Part shown: positions 17,279 through 26,608 of the stretch, piece after piece
Layout of the letters: the number at the start of each line of letters is the position of its first letter
How positions within the stretch are numbered: the stretch's first letter is position 1
Assembly (NCBI RefSeq): GCF_000312045.1
Contig: NZ_HE978634.1
Location: forward strand, 1,482,098 to 1,546,097
From: Noviherbaspirillum massiliense JC206
GTDB taxonomy: Bacteria > Pseudomonadota > Gammaproteobacteria > Burkholderiales > Burkholderiaceae_D
Reading direction: 5' to 3'
Length of the DNA: 64,000 nt
Position numbers and translations under genes: made by a program
Notes under the pieces: model-generated
Databases searched by the model: none
What the model was told of the DNA's origin: nothing
What the model saw: only the letters and a program-made list of their open reading frames with translations

Positions 17279-19498
17279 ATGAATGCACGTACCACCTGCC
17301 ACGGGCTCCAGGTAGCCACCAATCTCTACCGCTTCGTTGAAGACAAGGTATTGCCGGGCACTGGCATCGATAGCGCAAGCTTCTGGAAAGGCTTCGATGC
17401 CATCGTCCACGACCTTGCACCGAAGAACGTGGCGCTGCTGGCCGAGCGCGATCGCCTGCAGGCAGAGATCGACAAATGGCATCGTGCCAATCCTGGCCCG
17501 ATCCGCGACATGGGCGCCTATCGTGCATTCCTCGAATCCATCGGCTATCTGAAGCCGCAGCCGGAAAACTTCACGGTCACCACTACCAACGTCGATGCCG
17601 AACTCGCCTTGCAGGCCGGTCCGCAGCTGGTGGTGCCGATCCTGAATGCCCGCTATGCGCTGAATGCAGCCAATGCGCGCTGGGGTTCCCTCTACGACGC
17701 ACTGTATGGCACCGACGCCATCCCGGAAACCGAAGTGGATTCCAAGCTGGGCGCGACCGGCGGCTACAACCCGGCACGCGGCGCAAAGGTGATCGCCTTT
17801 GCCCGCAACTTCCTCGATCAGTCTGCTCCGCTCGCAAAGGGCTCGCACCGTGACTCCACCGCCTACAAGGTCGTTGACGGAAAGCTCGCCGTCACCCTAA
17901 AGGACGGCAGCGTTACCGGCTTGGCCGATGAGAAGAAATTCGTCGGATTCCAGGGGCAGGCGGATGCGCCTTGCTCCATTTTGCTCGTCAATAACGGCCT
18001 GCATATCGATATCCGCATCGACCGCGGCACGAGCATCGGCAAGGACGATCCGGCCGGCGTTGCCGATGTGGAGATCGAAGCCGCGCTGTCGACCATCCTC
18101 GATCTGGAAGACTCGATCGCAGCCGTGGATGCCGACGACAAGGTCCTGGCCTATTCCAACTGGCTCGGCATCCTGCAAGGCACACTGGTGGAAAGCGTTA
18201 CCAAGAACGGCAAGACTTTCAACCGTACCCTGAATGCGGACCGCCAGTACACCGCAGGCGTTGGTGCGGCGAATGCCAAGGACGGTGTCGTCACCCTGCA
18301 CGGCCGCTCCCTGCTGTTCCTGCGCAATGTCGGTCATCTGATGACCAATCCGGCCATCCTCTACGGCGACGGGAAGGAAATCCCCGAAGGCATCATGGAT
18401 GCAGTGATCACTGTAGCGATCGCCTTGCATGACCTCAAGCGCAAGCCGGAACAGAAGATCGGCAACACACGTACCGGATCGGTATACATCGTCAAGCCGA
18501 AGATGCATGGCCCGGCTGAAGTAGCCTTCGCCAATGAACTGTTCGGCCGCGTCGAATCGCTGCTCGGCCTGGCTGCCAATACCGTCAAGCTCGGCATCAT
18601 GGATGAAGAGCGCCGCACCAGCGTCAACCTCAAGGCCTGCCTCAAGGAAGCTGCTGCCCGCGTGGCCTTCATCAATACCGGGTTCCTGGACCGCACTGGC
18701 GACGAAATGCATACCGACATGTATGCCGGCCCGATGATCCGCAAGGGCGAGATGAAGAGCAGCACCTGGCTGTCCGCCTATGAGCGCAGCAACGTGCTAG
18801 TAGGCCTGTCCTGCGGTCTGCGCGGACGCGCCCAGATCGGTAAAGGCATGTGGGCCATGCCGGACTTGATGGCCGCAATGCTGGAGCAGAAGATCGCGCA
18901 TCCGAAGGCCGGCGCCAACACCGCCTGGGTACCGTCGCCTACCGCTGCAACCCTGCATGCGCTGCACTACCATCAGGTCAACGTAGCCCAGGTTCAGAAG
19001 GAACTGGAAAAGATCGATGCGCCGGCTGAAATCGAACGCCTGCGCAATGAACTGTTGCAGATCCCGGTGGTTGCCGAGCCGAAGTGGTCCGCGAGCGAGA
19101 TCCAGCAGGAACTCGACAACAACGCACAGGGCATCCTCGGTTATGTGGTGCGCTGGGTCGACCAGGGTGTGGGCTGCTCCAAGGTGCCGGACATCCACAA
19201 CGTCGGGCTGATGGAAGACCGTGCGACGCTGCGCATCTCCAGCCAGCACATTGCCAACTGGCTGCTGCATGGCGTGGTGACCCAGGCGCAAGTCGAGGAA
19301 ACTCTGAAGCGCATGGCGAAGGTTGTCGACACGCAGAACGCGGGCGACCCGTTCTACAAGCCGATGGCGCCGGACTTCGAAGCATCCTATGCCTTCCGTG
19401 CCGCGCGCGACCTAGTGCTGAAGGGCCTGGAACAGCCGAGCGGCTATACCGAACCGCTTCTGCATGCATGGCGCCTGAAGGTGAAAGCGAATGCCTGA
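17279..19498 (+). CDS. glcB: Malate synthase G
   Basis: Malate synthase G condenses glyoxylate with acetyl-CoA to malate, letting cells grow on two-carbon sources such as glycolate and acetate. The 739-residue cytosolic protein aligns with the monomeric G isoform along its length. It shows [15 protein letters not shown], the [18 protein letters not shown] segment with catalytic-site acidic residues, [20 protein letters not shown], and [16 protein letters not shown] near the catalytic aspartate region. AGGA lies eight bases before the ATG. It is monocistronic with its own terminator. Lactate permease upstream fits a small carbon-acid metabolism neighbourhood. Confidence 0.97.
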   Translation: MNARTTCHGLQVATNLYRFVEDKVLPGTGIDSASFWKGFDAIVHDLAPKNVALLAERDRLQAEIDKWHRANPGPIRDMGAYRAFLESIGYLKPQPENFTVTTTNVDAELALQAGPQLVVPILNARYALNAANARWGSLYDALYGTDAIPETEVDSKLGATGGYNPARGAKVIAFARNFLDQSAPLAKGSHRDSTAYKVVDGKLAVTLKDGSVTGLADEKKFVGFQGQADAPCSILLVNNGLHIDIRIDRGTSIGKDDPAGVADVEIEAALSTILDLEDSIAAVDADDKVLAYSNWLGILQGTLVESVTKNGKTFNRTLNADRQYTAGVGAANAKDGVVTLHGRSLLFLRNVGHLMTNPAILYGDGKEIPEGIMDAVITVAIALHDLKRKPEQKIGNTRTGSVYIVKPKMHGPAEVAFANELFGRVESLLGLAANTVKLGIMDEERRTSVNLKACLKEAAARVAFINTGFLDRTGDEMHTDMYAGPMIRKGEMKSSTWLSAYERSNVLVGLSCGLRGRAQIGKGMWAMPDLMAAMLEQKIAHPKAGANTAWVPSPTAATLHALHYHQVNVAQVQKELEKIDAPAEIERLRNELLQIPVVAEPKWSASEIQQELDNNAQGILGYVVRWVDQGVGCSKVPDIHNVGLMEDRATLRISSQHIANWLLHGVVTQAQVEETLKRMAKVVDTQNAGDPFYKPMAPDFEASYAFRAARDLVLKGLEQPSGYTEPLLHAWRLKVKANA

Positions 19499-19582
19499 GC
19501 CTTGCACAGGTAAGGTAAAGCTGTTCTGAGGATGCGCAGGCGCTTGCCGGTGCCTGCCATCCGTGAAGAAAGCGCTGCATTG

Positions 19583-19620
19583 AAACCTGCCTCAGCCCGA
19601 TGGTCCGAGGCAGTTTTTTT
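19583..19620 (+). terminator. Intrinsic terminator of malate synthase G gene
   Basis: CTGCCTC (19587-19593) pairs with GAGGCAG (19607-19613), followed by seven T residues. It also separates glcB from the convergent marC-like gene. Confidence 0.85.
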
Positions 19621-19655
19621 ATGCCGCCAGTTTCAATGTGTGAACTACGCGTGAA

Positions 19656-20255
19656 TTACAGCGTGGCCAGGTAATCCCGTATTCCCGCCAGCAGCATCTC
19701 TACCGCCATGGCGGTCAGGATCAGCCCCATCAGGCGCTCGAACGCAGTCATTACCCGCGTGCCCAGCACGCGCTGCATGCGCTCGGCGCCAAGCAGGACG
19801 ATCAGCCATACGGCAGCGACCATCGACAGGACGGCGACATGCAGCAATGCTTCGCTTACTCGGTTGCTCGACAGCAGTAATACCGTGACGAGGGCTGAAG
19901 GCCCCGCCAGGGCAGGCACCGCCAGGGGAACGATGAAAGGCTCGCCCGACGTTTCGCCATCGCCGAAAATGCCGCCGGGTTGCGGAAAAATCATCCGCAG
20001 CGCAATCAGGAACAGGATGACGCCGCCACCGATTCTCAGCGAAATGTCGGTCAGTTGCAGGGCAGCCAGAAAGTGGCGGCCGAAAAACATGAAGACGAGC
20101 AGCAGCAGGAAGGCGATGGAGCATTCTCTGACAATGACCCGGCCACGCCTTTCGGCTGGAACATGCGCAAGGGTGCTGGCAAACAAAGGTACATTTCCGA
20201 ACGGATCGGTAACGAGCAGCAAGAGTATGAAAGTCTGAAAAAAACTTTGCGTCAT
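19656..20255 (-). CDS. MarC-family integral membrane protein
   Basis: This is a 199-residue inner-membrane protein of the MarC family with six hydrophobic segments. The early LLLVTDPFGNVPLF motif is the family hallmark. GPSALVTVLLL and the C-terminal RLMGLILTAMAVEMLLAGI segment also fit. The start is the ATG at 20255 (MTQSFFQTF), since the 13 residues upstream look non-coding. It follows the thioredoxin-like gene by 58 bases on the same strand and may be cotranscribed. Despite the name, no drug-resistance role is established for the family. Confidence 0.9.
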   Translation of the reverse strand: MTQSFFQTFILLLLVTDPFGNVPLFASTLAHVPAERRGRVIVRECSIAFLLLLVFMFFGRHFLAALQLTDISLRIGGGVILFLIALRMIFPQPGGIFGDGETSGEPFIVPLAVPALAGPSALVTVLLLSSNRVSEALLHVAVLSMVAAVWLIVLLGAERMQRVLGTRVMTAFERLMGLILTAMAVEMLLAGIRDYLATL

Positions 20256-20313
20256 GGCCTTCCAACCGCTGCGAGCAACCCAGATGCTCGACACACCGAC
20301 GCGGTGCCCGGAT

Positions 20314-20751
20314 TCATTCCTGTTCGTTCATTGATGCGCGCAAGCGCGCGCGCAGATTGCAGTCGCGCTGCCATTCCTGCCGTTCCTCGCTGCCATTTGC
20401 TTCGCGGGTCAAGTCCTCCATGCTTCTTTCCGCCTGAGCCTGGATCAGCCGATCGGCAAGTTTCGCGTCGGGCAGCACTGTCCCAAAAAATGCAACGAGG
20501 TCGCCACGCTGAATAAGCAGGGTGGGGAAATTTTCCACGTCGATGTCTCCGACCAGGTCTGCCTGGTCTTCGATGTCGATCCAGATGAAGCGCTTGTCCG
20601 GATGGCGCGCGGCCAAGGCATCGAAACCGGCACGGTAGGCGCGGCAGGTATCACACCAGGCCGCGCAAAGGCAGGCGACCACCCACATGCCATCGTTCAG
20701 CCATTCGGCGAGCTGTGCGCTGTTTTGCGAATCTAAAGTAAGGCTGGACAT
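20314..20751 (-). CDS. Thioredoxin-family protein
   Basis: A 145-residue protein with a thioredoxin fold. The active-site CxxC is WCDTC (Cys33, Cys36), and the cis-proline loop is NFPTLLI (Pro76). I choose the ATG at 20751 (MSSLTLDSQ). The 54 residues encoded upstream are Arg/Ser-rich and lack homologous look. A helical tail of about 45 residues after the fold (ERSMEDLTREANGSEERQEW) is charged. There is no signal peptide, so it is probably a cytosolic reductase or oxidoreductase-like protein. The specific partner is unknown. Confidence 0.85.
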   Translation of the reverse strand: MSSLTLDSQNSAQLAEWLNDGMWVVACLCAAWCDTCRAYRAGFDALAARHPDKRFIWIDIEDQADLVGDIDVENFPTLLIQRGDLVAFFGTVLPDAKLADRLIQAQAERSMEDLTREANGSEERQEWQRDCNLRARLRASMNEQE

Positions 20752-21080
20752 GAATCTGGTGATGAACAATAAGGTATCGATCCGTAAGGACAGATGAGGG
20801 CTCGATATGATCCGGCTGAACCGGCAGGTGCGAAATCTCAGCCGCCATTTTCCACGTAATGCTTGGGATATCCTGTCGAGAATGAAACAATTTCCGGCAG
20901 GAGGTGACCACATTGTAGGGCATGCCGCCGCCTGACGCAGGGCGGAAGCCGGTGTGCATTACTGCGTCCTTTGGTCCTGCCTGTTGCCGGGAACGGCGGA
21001 GGCATGCGCCCACCGTCGCCGCGCAGGCAAAAATCCTTCCAAGCCGCCGCGAGCCGCGAGGCGCACGGTAAAATACGAGC
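20752..21080. other. 329-base divergent intergenic region
   Basis: This lies between the divergent thioredoxin-like and tsaB genes and must contain both promoters. A TAAAAT box (21069-21074) ends seven bases before the tsaB ATG, which would give a leaderless or very short-leader transcript if used. I see no ribosome-binding site and no good -35 there. Nothing else is recognised. Confidence 0.4.
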
Positions 21081-21770
21081 ATGTCCATCATTCTCGCCAT
21101 TGAAACGTCCACCGAGCTTGCCTCCGCAGCTTTACTGCAAGGCGAACAACTGATCACGCGTGAATCTTCCGGTGTCCAGACGCATTCCCAGGCTGTGTTA
21201 CCCATGGTCCAGTCCCTGCTTGCAGAAGCGGGAATTCCACTCGGGCGCTGCGACGCTATTGCATTCGGCGCCGGTCCTGGATCTTTTACCGGAGTGCGCA
21301 CCGCATGCGGGCTTGCCCAGGGAATCGCATTCGGACTGGACTTGCCTCTGGTGCCGGTCGTGACACTGCTGGCGATGGCGCAGGCATGCCGCGAGGAGAG
21401 CGGCGCCACCGACGTGCTGGCAGTGCTCGATGCACGCATGGAAGAAGTCTATTGGGCACAGTACCGCTATGCGGATGGATGGCAGACGGTGATCGAGCCA
21501 AGCCTGTCCGCGGCAGTGGCTGTCGTGCCCCAAGGGGTAGTCACGGCCTGCGGCAACGGGATTGCTGCCTATCGATCCGCGTTCGAATCCCGGCCGTTTG
21601 TTCAAGATGCGCTGATTGCCGCGATGCCTCATGCGTCGCAGGTTGCGCAACTTGCCAGCATCGAGTATGCGCAGGGCAGGACAGTTGCGGCGCGCGACGC
21701 GCAGCCGGTTTATCTGCGCAACAAGGTCGCTTTCACCACCTCCGAACGAATGGCAAGGGCGCAGACATGA
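21081..21770 (+). CDS. tsaB: tRNA threonylcarbamoyladenosine biosynthesis protein TsaB
   Basis: TsaB pairs with TsaD and TsaE to place threonylcarbamoyl on A37 of ANN-decoding tRNAs. The 229-residue ASKHA-fold protein begins MSIILAIETSTELASAALL and carries the DAIAFGAGPGSFTGVRTACG motif typical of TsaB. Its stop overlaps the rimI start by four bases (ATGA). The tsaB-rimI pairing is common in proteobacteria. Confidence 0.96.
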   Translation: MSIILAIETSTELASAALLQGEQLITRESSGVQTHSQAVLPMVQSLLAEAGIPLGRCDAIAFGAGPGSFTGVRTACGLAQGIAFGLDLPLVPVVTLLAMAQACREESGATDVLAVLDARMEEVYWAQYRYADGWQTVIEPSLSAAVAVVPQGVVTACGNGIAAYRSAFESRPFVQDALIAAMPHASQVAQLASIEYAQGRTVAARDAQPVYLRNKVAFTTSERMARAQT

Positions 21771-22258
21771 GTGCAGTGCATTCCTCACTTCCTGACCGGC
21801 CACAATCGCGCCCGATGCAGTTCGCACGCATGCAAGAGAGCGACCTGCCGACGGTCCTTCTCATCGAGAGGGCTGCTTATCCTTTTCCCTGGACACACGG
21901 AAATTTCCTGGATTCACTTCATAGCGGTTACGAGAGCTGGGTACTGCGCGATGAAAGTGGCGCGATTGCCGGTTATTTTCTGCTGATGATGGCGGTGGAG
22001 GAGGCGCATTTGCTGAACATTACAGTACGGCCGAACTTGCAGGGGCAGGGCTTGGGAATAATGCAGCTCGACAAGGTTTCGGCACTTGCGCGCGAAAGGC
22101 ACATGGAGTCGGTTTTGCTAGAAGTCAGGCCATCCAACCAGCGTGCCCTCGGTATTTACGAGCAATACGGCTTCATCCAGATAGGGCGGCGCAGAGCATA
22201 CTATCCGGCAGCGGACAATGCGCGTGAGGACGCAATCGTCATGAGGCTCTCATTGTGA
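21767..22258 (+). CDS. rimI: Ribosomal protein S18 alanine N-acetyltransferase RimI
   Basis: RimI is a GNAT enzyme that acetylates the N-terminal Ala of ribosomal protein S18. From the ATG overlapping the tsaB stop the product has 163 residues. After a 17-residue lead come the GNAT core with VRPNLQGQGLG (the acetyl-CoA pyrophosphate loop QGQGLG at 92-97), the LEVRPSNQRALGIYEQYGF segment and RRAYYPA, all typical of RimI. It is coupled to the downstream UDG gene through a GTGA overlap. Confidence 0.95.
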   Translation: MSAVHSSLPDRPQSRPMQFARMQESDLPTVLLIERAAYPFPWTHGNFLDSLHSGYESWVLRDESGAIAGYFLLMMAVEEAHLLNITVRPNLQGQGLGIMQLDKVSALARERHMESVLLEVRPSNQRALGIYEQYGFIQIGRRRAYYPAADNAREDAIVMRLSL

Positions 22259-23082
22259 GCGCGACTGTGGATAGACGCGGCATCTTTTTGAGGGAAATCG
22301 GGATCGGGCCGGTTTGGGTACGGAAAACGGGGCGGGCAAGTTCTGGCGCCGACAACATCAGTGCCGAAGCTGGACAACCGCTCGTGGAAATGGATGTCCC
22401 TGCTTCGCTCCCGGAGACGGCGGTTGAGACCGGCATGGCCTCCGAAGCACTTTCGCTTCCTGCGGGCGAAATGTTGGGCGATGCCCCGCCGGCTGCAGAC
22501 ATTGAGCGCATGGACTGGACGGCGATCAAGGCCGCTGTCGCCGGTTGCGTGAAATGCCGACTCTGCCACGGCCGCACCAAAACTGTCTTCGGCGTCGGCG
22601 ATGAAAAGGCGAAATGGCTGTTCGTGGGCGAAGGGCCGGGACGGAACGAGGATCAGACCGGCGAGCCGTTCGTCGGACCGGCGGGCAAGCTGCTTGACAA
22701 CATGCTGTTGCCACTCGGTGTCAAGCGCGGCGAAAACGCATACATTGCCAACATCGTCAAATGCCGCCCGACCGATGCAAGCGGCAAGGATCGTCCACCC
22801 ACACCGGAAGAAGCCGCGGCATGCATGCCTTATCTGCAGCGGCAGATTGCCCTGATCAAGCCGACGATCATCGTTGCCTTGGGAAAGACCGCCGCCCTGT
22901 CGCTTCTCGGGCTCGACCCGGAGACGCCGGTCTCCAGCCTGCGGGGGAAAGTGCACCGATATCAGAATTTGCCTCTCGTGGTAACTTATCATCCGGCCTA
23001 CTTGTTGCGAAACACCGTGGACAAGAAAAAGGCCTGGATGGATTTGTGCCTGGCCATGAGCACATACGCCGAGAGTGCATAA
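22255..23082 (+). CDS. Uracil-DNA glycosylase, family 4
   Basis: This is an iron-sulfur uracil-DNA glycosylase that removes uracil from DNA to start base-excision repair. The start is GTG, overlapping the rimI stop. An N-terminal stretch of about 85 residues of low complexity precedes the catalytic domain. The cluster ligands are expected to be Cys101 and Cys104 (KCRLC) with Cys170 and Cys190. Motif A is GEGPG (125-129, in VGEGPGRNEDQTGEPFVGP), and the C-terminal motif is YHPAYLLRN. These mark family 4 rather than Ung. The low-complexity extension is also seen in phage-polymerase-fused relatives, but no fusion occurs here. Confidence 0.93.
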   Translation: MSATVDRRGIFLREIGIGPVWVRKTGRASSGADNISAEAGQPLVEMDVPASLPETAVETGMASEALSLPAGEMLGDAPPAADIERMDWTAIKAAVAGCVKCRLCHGRTKTVFGVGDEKAKWLFVGEGPGRNEDQTGEPFVGPAGKLLDNMLLPLGVKRGENAYIANIVKCRPTDASGKDRPPTPEEAAACMPYLQRQIALIKPTIIVALGKTAALSLLGLDPETPVSSLRGKVHRYQNLPLVVTYHPAYLLRNTVDKKKAWMDLCLAMSTYAESA

Positions 23083-23112
23083 GTCCGGTGGACAGGCATT
23101 TCGGTTCCGACC

Positions 23113-24090
23113 ATGCAGCCTTCGCCACTCATTCCCTCGTTCCAAGCCCATTTCCATTCGCGCTGGGGACATTTGTCCGATCCGCACGTGCGGGCAATGG
23201 CATGGCTGCTGGATGCTCCCGACCTGCTCGATCCGCGGGACCCGCTGTGGCAAGGAAAAGTGGCCACACTCGGTCCCATTGATCAGGCAACGGCGGACTG
23301 GCTGACAGGTCTGGACCAGGCTCCTGAGGCATTGCACGCTTACCTGAACCTCCAGCCTTTTTCGCGATTGGGCCGCTATGCAGAAAAGCTGATGGCTTTT
23401 TACCTCGAACATCAGGGCATTCTGGTTGCGCATGGCGTGCAGGTACGAGGAGAGAACAAGGAAACGATAGGGGAGTTCGATTTCCTCCTGCGGCAGGAGG
23501 AAGGGCTTGTTCATTGGGAGTTCGCAAGCAAGTTCTATCTGCTGGAGAACGGGGGAGTCCTGTCGCGCAAAGCCGATTATTTCGTGGGCCCCAATCTCGC
23601 TGATACCCTGGGAAAGAAAATACGCAAGATCATGGAGCAGCAGTTGTACTTGTCACAGCATCCTGCTGCACGGCGCCATCTGCCGGCCCCCATTCATGCA
23701 GCGCAGGCACTCGTCAAAGGCTGGCTGTTTTATCATGAGGGATCCTCGCCATCGGTCAATCCCCCAGGTGTGTCGCCCTCGCATTGCCGCGGCTTCTGGT
23801 GTTCCCTGTCCGAACTGGAGCGATGGGAGACCGGCGAGCTGTACGTTGTGCTTCCACGCCTGAGCTGGCTGGCACCCGCCAAGGTTCCTGCACAGCAGGC
23901 ACTCAAGCTTGAGCAGCTGAAGCAGCAACTGACTGGCCAGTTTGAAATCGACAAGGCGCCGGCACTGGTTGCGGCAGTGCAGATTCAGGACGGCTGGGCC
24001 AATGAGACGGATCGGGGATTTATCGTGCCGGATGAGTGGCATGTCCGTGCCAAGGCAAGTGCCAGCGAGGCTGCGGCCGACCCGGTCTAG
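23113..24090 (+). CDS. DUF1853 family protein
   Basis: A 325-residue protein of the uncharacterised DUF1853 family. No signal peptide or membrane segment is seen. The centre holds a compact set of conserved-looking polar residues: RLGRYAEKLMAFYLEH (Glu91), then GEFDFLL (Glu121, Asp123) and HWEFASKFYL (Glu136, Lys140). The order E...D...E-x3-K in a helix-strand-strand setting recalls PD-(D/E)XK nuclease folds, which I offer as inference only. The gene follows the UDG gene by 30 bases and may be cotranscribed with it. Its stop codon overlaps that of the convergent lplT (CTAG). Confidence 0.8.
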   Translation: MQPSPLIPSFQAHFHSRWGHLSDPHVRAMAWLLDAPDLLDPRDPLWQGKVATLGPIDQATADWLTGLDQAPEALHAYLNLQPFSRLGRYAEKLMAFYLEHQGILVAHGVQVRGENKETIGEFDFLLRQEEGLVHWEFASKFYLLENGGVLSRKADYFVGPNLADTLGKKIRKIMEQQLYLSQHPAARRHLPAPIHAAQALVKGWLFYHEGSSPSVNPPGVSPSHCRGFWCSLSELERWETGELYVVLPRLSWLAPAKVPAQQALKLEQLKQQLTGQFEIDKAPALVAAVQIQDGWANETDRGFIVPDEWHVRAKASASEAAADPV

Positions 24091-25358
24091 TGGTGCTTGT
24101 GTTCCCCGATCAGGGCGAGAGAGTTGTAGCGGCGCTGGTTGCTCGCATGCTTGCGCATGGCCAGCATCATCATGCCCGAGACAAACAAGCCGAACAGGAT
24201 GATGACCGCATTGACATTCAGGTTCAGCTTCACCATCAGCGCATATAGCGCCAGCATGGTCAGCACCGAAATGTTTTCGTTGAAATTCTGCACTGCGATC
24301 GAATGGCCGGCGCTCATCAGCACATGGCCGCGATGCTGCAGCAGCGCATTCATCGGAACGACGAAATATCCAGAGAGCACGCCAACCAGCACGAGCAAGG
24401 GGTAAGCCAGCCAGAAGGAATGCACCAGGGTCATTGTCATGACCACCATCCCCATGAGCACGCCCAGAGGCATGACCGTCAGCGATTTCTTCAAAGGCAC
24501 GAAGCGTGCCGCGGCCCCGGCTCCGAAAGCAACGCCAAGTGCGAAAACGCCTTGCAGGATGGCTGCCTTGTCCAGCGGCATATGCAGCGATTTCTCGGCC
24601 CATTTGAGGACGATGAATTGGAGCGTGGCGCCGGCGCCCCAGAACAAGGTGGTCACGCCGAGCGAGATCTGGCCGAGCTTGTCTTGCCAAAGAGTAGTGA
24701 AACAATTGGCAAAGTCGCTGATCAGCTTGAGAGGATTGCGCTCCTGATGCGGATAGCGCACCCCTGTGTCCGGAATTTTCAGATTGAAGATTGCGGCGAT
24801 CAGGTAAGTCACCATGATGACTGACAGAGCTGCTTCACTCGGGGTATTGACGCCGGTGTCGATGACCGGGAAATTGAAGCTCAACAATTCGGCAGAGACG
24901 TGCGGATTGACCAGTGCCCCTCCCATCACGGTGCCTAGAATGATCGACACCACGGTCAGGCCTTCAATCCAGCCGTTCGCGGCTACCAGTTTTTCGGGCG
25001 GCAGGAGTTCAGTCAATATGCCGTACTTCGCGGGAGAATACGCAGCAGCGCCGAAGCCAACCACGGCGTAAGCGGCCAACGGATGCACATCAAGAAACAT
25101 CATCACGCAGCCGGCGATCTTGATGAGGTTGGTGACAAACATCACCCGGCCTTTGGGCAGGGAATCGGCAAACGCGCCCACAAAGGCTGCCAGCAACACG
25201 TAAGAGAGCACGAAAAACAGCTTCAGCAGCGGCGTCATCCACGCCGGTGAATTCATTTCTGCTAATAGTGCAATTGCTGCAATCAGGAGGGCATTATCGG
25301 CAAGCGACGAAAAAAATTGCGCTGCCATAATGGTGAAAAAACCGCGATTCATCCGCAT
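24087..25358 (-). CDS. lplT: Lysophospholipid transporter LplT
   Basis: LplT is an inner-membrane flippase-like MFS carrier that brings lysophospholipids inward for reacylation. The 423-residue protein has about twelve hydrophobic segments and family motifs AAQFFSSLADNALLIAAIALL and FGAAAYSPAKYGILTELLPP, plus GWIEGLTVVSIILGT. In E. coli lplT is followed by aas, the acyltransferase; here no such gene is adjacent. Its start region is divergent from alr. Two Met codons lie close together (25358, 25352); I keep the first. Confidence 0.94.
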   Translation of the reverse strand: MRMNRGFFTIMAAQFFSSLADNALLIAAIALLAEMNSPAWMTPLLKLFFVLSYVLLAAFVGAFADSLPKGRVMFVTNLIKIAGCVMMFLDVHPLAAYAVVGFGAAAYSPAKYGILTELLPPEKLVAANGWIEGLTVVSIILGTVMGGALVNPHVSAELLSFNFPVIDTGVNTPSEAALSVIMVTYLIAAIFNLKIPDTGVRYPHQERNPLKLISDFANCFTTLWQDKLGQISLGVTTLFWGAGATLQFIVLKWAEKSLHMPLDKAAILQGVFALGVAFGAGAAARFVPLKKSLTVMPLGVLMGMVVMTMTLVHSFWLAYPLLVLVGVLSGYFVVPMNALLQHRGHVLMSAGHSIAVQNFNENISVLTMLALYALMVKLNLNVNAVIILFGLFVSGMMMLAMRKHASNQRRYNSLALIGEHKHH

Positions 25359-25502
25359 TTGGGTTATAACTGGATTTGTCTCTGGCTTGCTTTATACCAT
25401 GAATCCCCAGAGCGGCCGCGAATTTGAGAGGTGCCAATAAGCACGGTCCGGTAAAATTGCTCCTTCTTCGTCCACGCGCTTCCGATCAAGTTTCATCTTT
25501 TC

Positions 25503-26579
25503 ATGCCAAGACCTCTCCAAGCTACTATTGACGTTACTGCCATGCAGCATAATCTGGCCGTTGCAAAAAAGGCGGCCCCGCATTCACGCATGTGGGCTGT
25601 CGTCAAGGCCAACGCCTATGGCCACGGCCTGGAGCGCGGCATGCGTGGCTTTGCCGAAGCAGACGGACTGGCATTGATCGAACTTGAAAATGCAGTGCGG
25701 CTGCGCGAGATGGGATGGAATAAACCGATCCTGCTGCTGGAAGGCTTTTTCGAAGCGGTTGACCTGGAAGTAGTGATATCGCGGCAATTGCAGGTTGCAA
25801 TCCATTGCGCCGAGCAGGTCGAGATGCTGGAACGCGTCAGTTCGCAGGCAAGGATCGATGTACATCTGAAGATGAACACCGGCATGAACCGTCTGGGATT
25901 CAAGCCGGAGCATTACCGCACCGCTTATGAGCGCGTGCGTGCACTGCCGGCCGTTCGCAATATTGTATTCATGACACATTTTGCCAATGCGGACGATCCC
26001 GACAATCCTTCCCTGCCTCTGGCGGAACAGGTGCGGCGCTTTCGCGCCGGCACCCAAGGGCTGCCGGGCGAATGCAGCATTGCCAATTCCGCCGCTGACC
26101 TCATGCATGCAGAACTGACGAAAGACTGGGTCAGGCCCGGCATCATGTTGTATGGCGCAAGTCCTGGCGGTGGCAAGGCGGCATCGTTCGGATTGAAGCC
26201 CGCGATGACGCTGACGAGCGAAATCATCGGAGTCCAGGAAATCGGCCCAGGCGATGCGGTCGGCTATGGCAGTCGCTTCGTTGCCGAACGGCCGATGAAG
26301 ATCGGCGTAGTGGCCTGCGGCTATGCCGACGGCTATCCCCGCCATGCACCGAACGGCACGCCGGTGATCGTCGATGGCATACGGACCGGGATTCTCGGCA
26401 GGGTGTCCATGGACATGCTGACGGTCGATCTGAGCGATGTGCCGACGGCGCGAGTCGGCAGCAAGGTCGAATTGTGGGGCGAGCTCTTGCCGATCGATGA
26501 AGTTGCCGAAGCAGCCGGTACGATCGGGTACGAACTCATGTGCGCCCTGGCGCCACGCGTGCGCGTGGTTGAGTGCTGA
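25503..26579 (+). CDS. alr: Alanine racemase
   Basis: This cytosolic PLP enzyme supplies D-alanine for peptidoglycan. The 358-residue protein has the PLP lysine Lys35 in [21 protein letters not shown] supplies the conserved Arg, and [20 protein letters not shown] carries the second catalytic base region (Tyr). [20 protein letters not shown] follows near the C-terminal beta domain. Length and motifs fit Alr/DadX. A dadA-type gene is present elsewhere in the window (48638-49888) but is not adjacent, so this reads as the biosynthetic form. radA begins 30 bases later. Confidence 0.96.
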   Translation: MPRPLQATIDVTAMQHNLAVAKKAAPHSRMWAVVKANAYGHGLERGMRGFAEADGLALIELENAVRLREMGWNKPILLLEGFFEAVDLEVVISRQLQVAIHCAEQVEMLERVSSQARIDVHLKMNTGMNRLGFKPEHYRTAYERVRALPAVRNIVFMTHFANADDPDNPSLPLAEQVRRFRAGTQGLPGECSIANSAADLMHAELTKDWVRPGIMLYGASPGGGKAASFGLKPAMTLTSEIIGVQEIGPGDAVGYGSRFVAERPMKIGVVACGYADGYPRHAPNGTPVIVDGIRTGILGRVSMDMLTVDLSDVPTARVGSKVELWGELLPIDEVAEAAGTIGYELMCALAPRVRVVEC

Positions 26580-26608
26580 CGCAAGCTGGAAGTTTTTTCA
26601 CATTCAGA

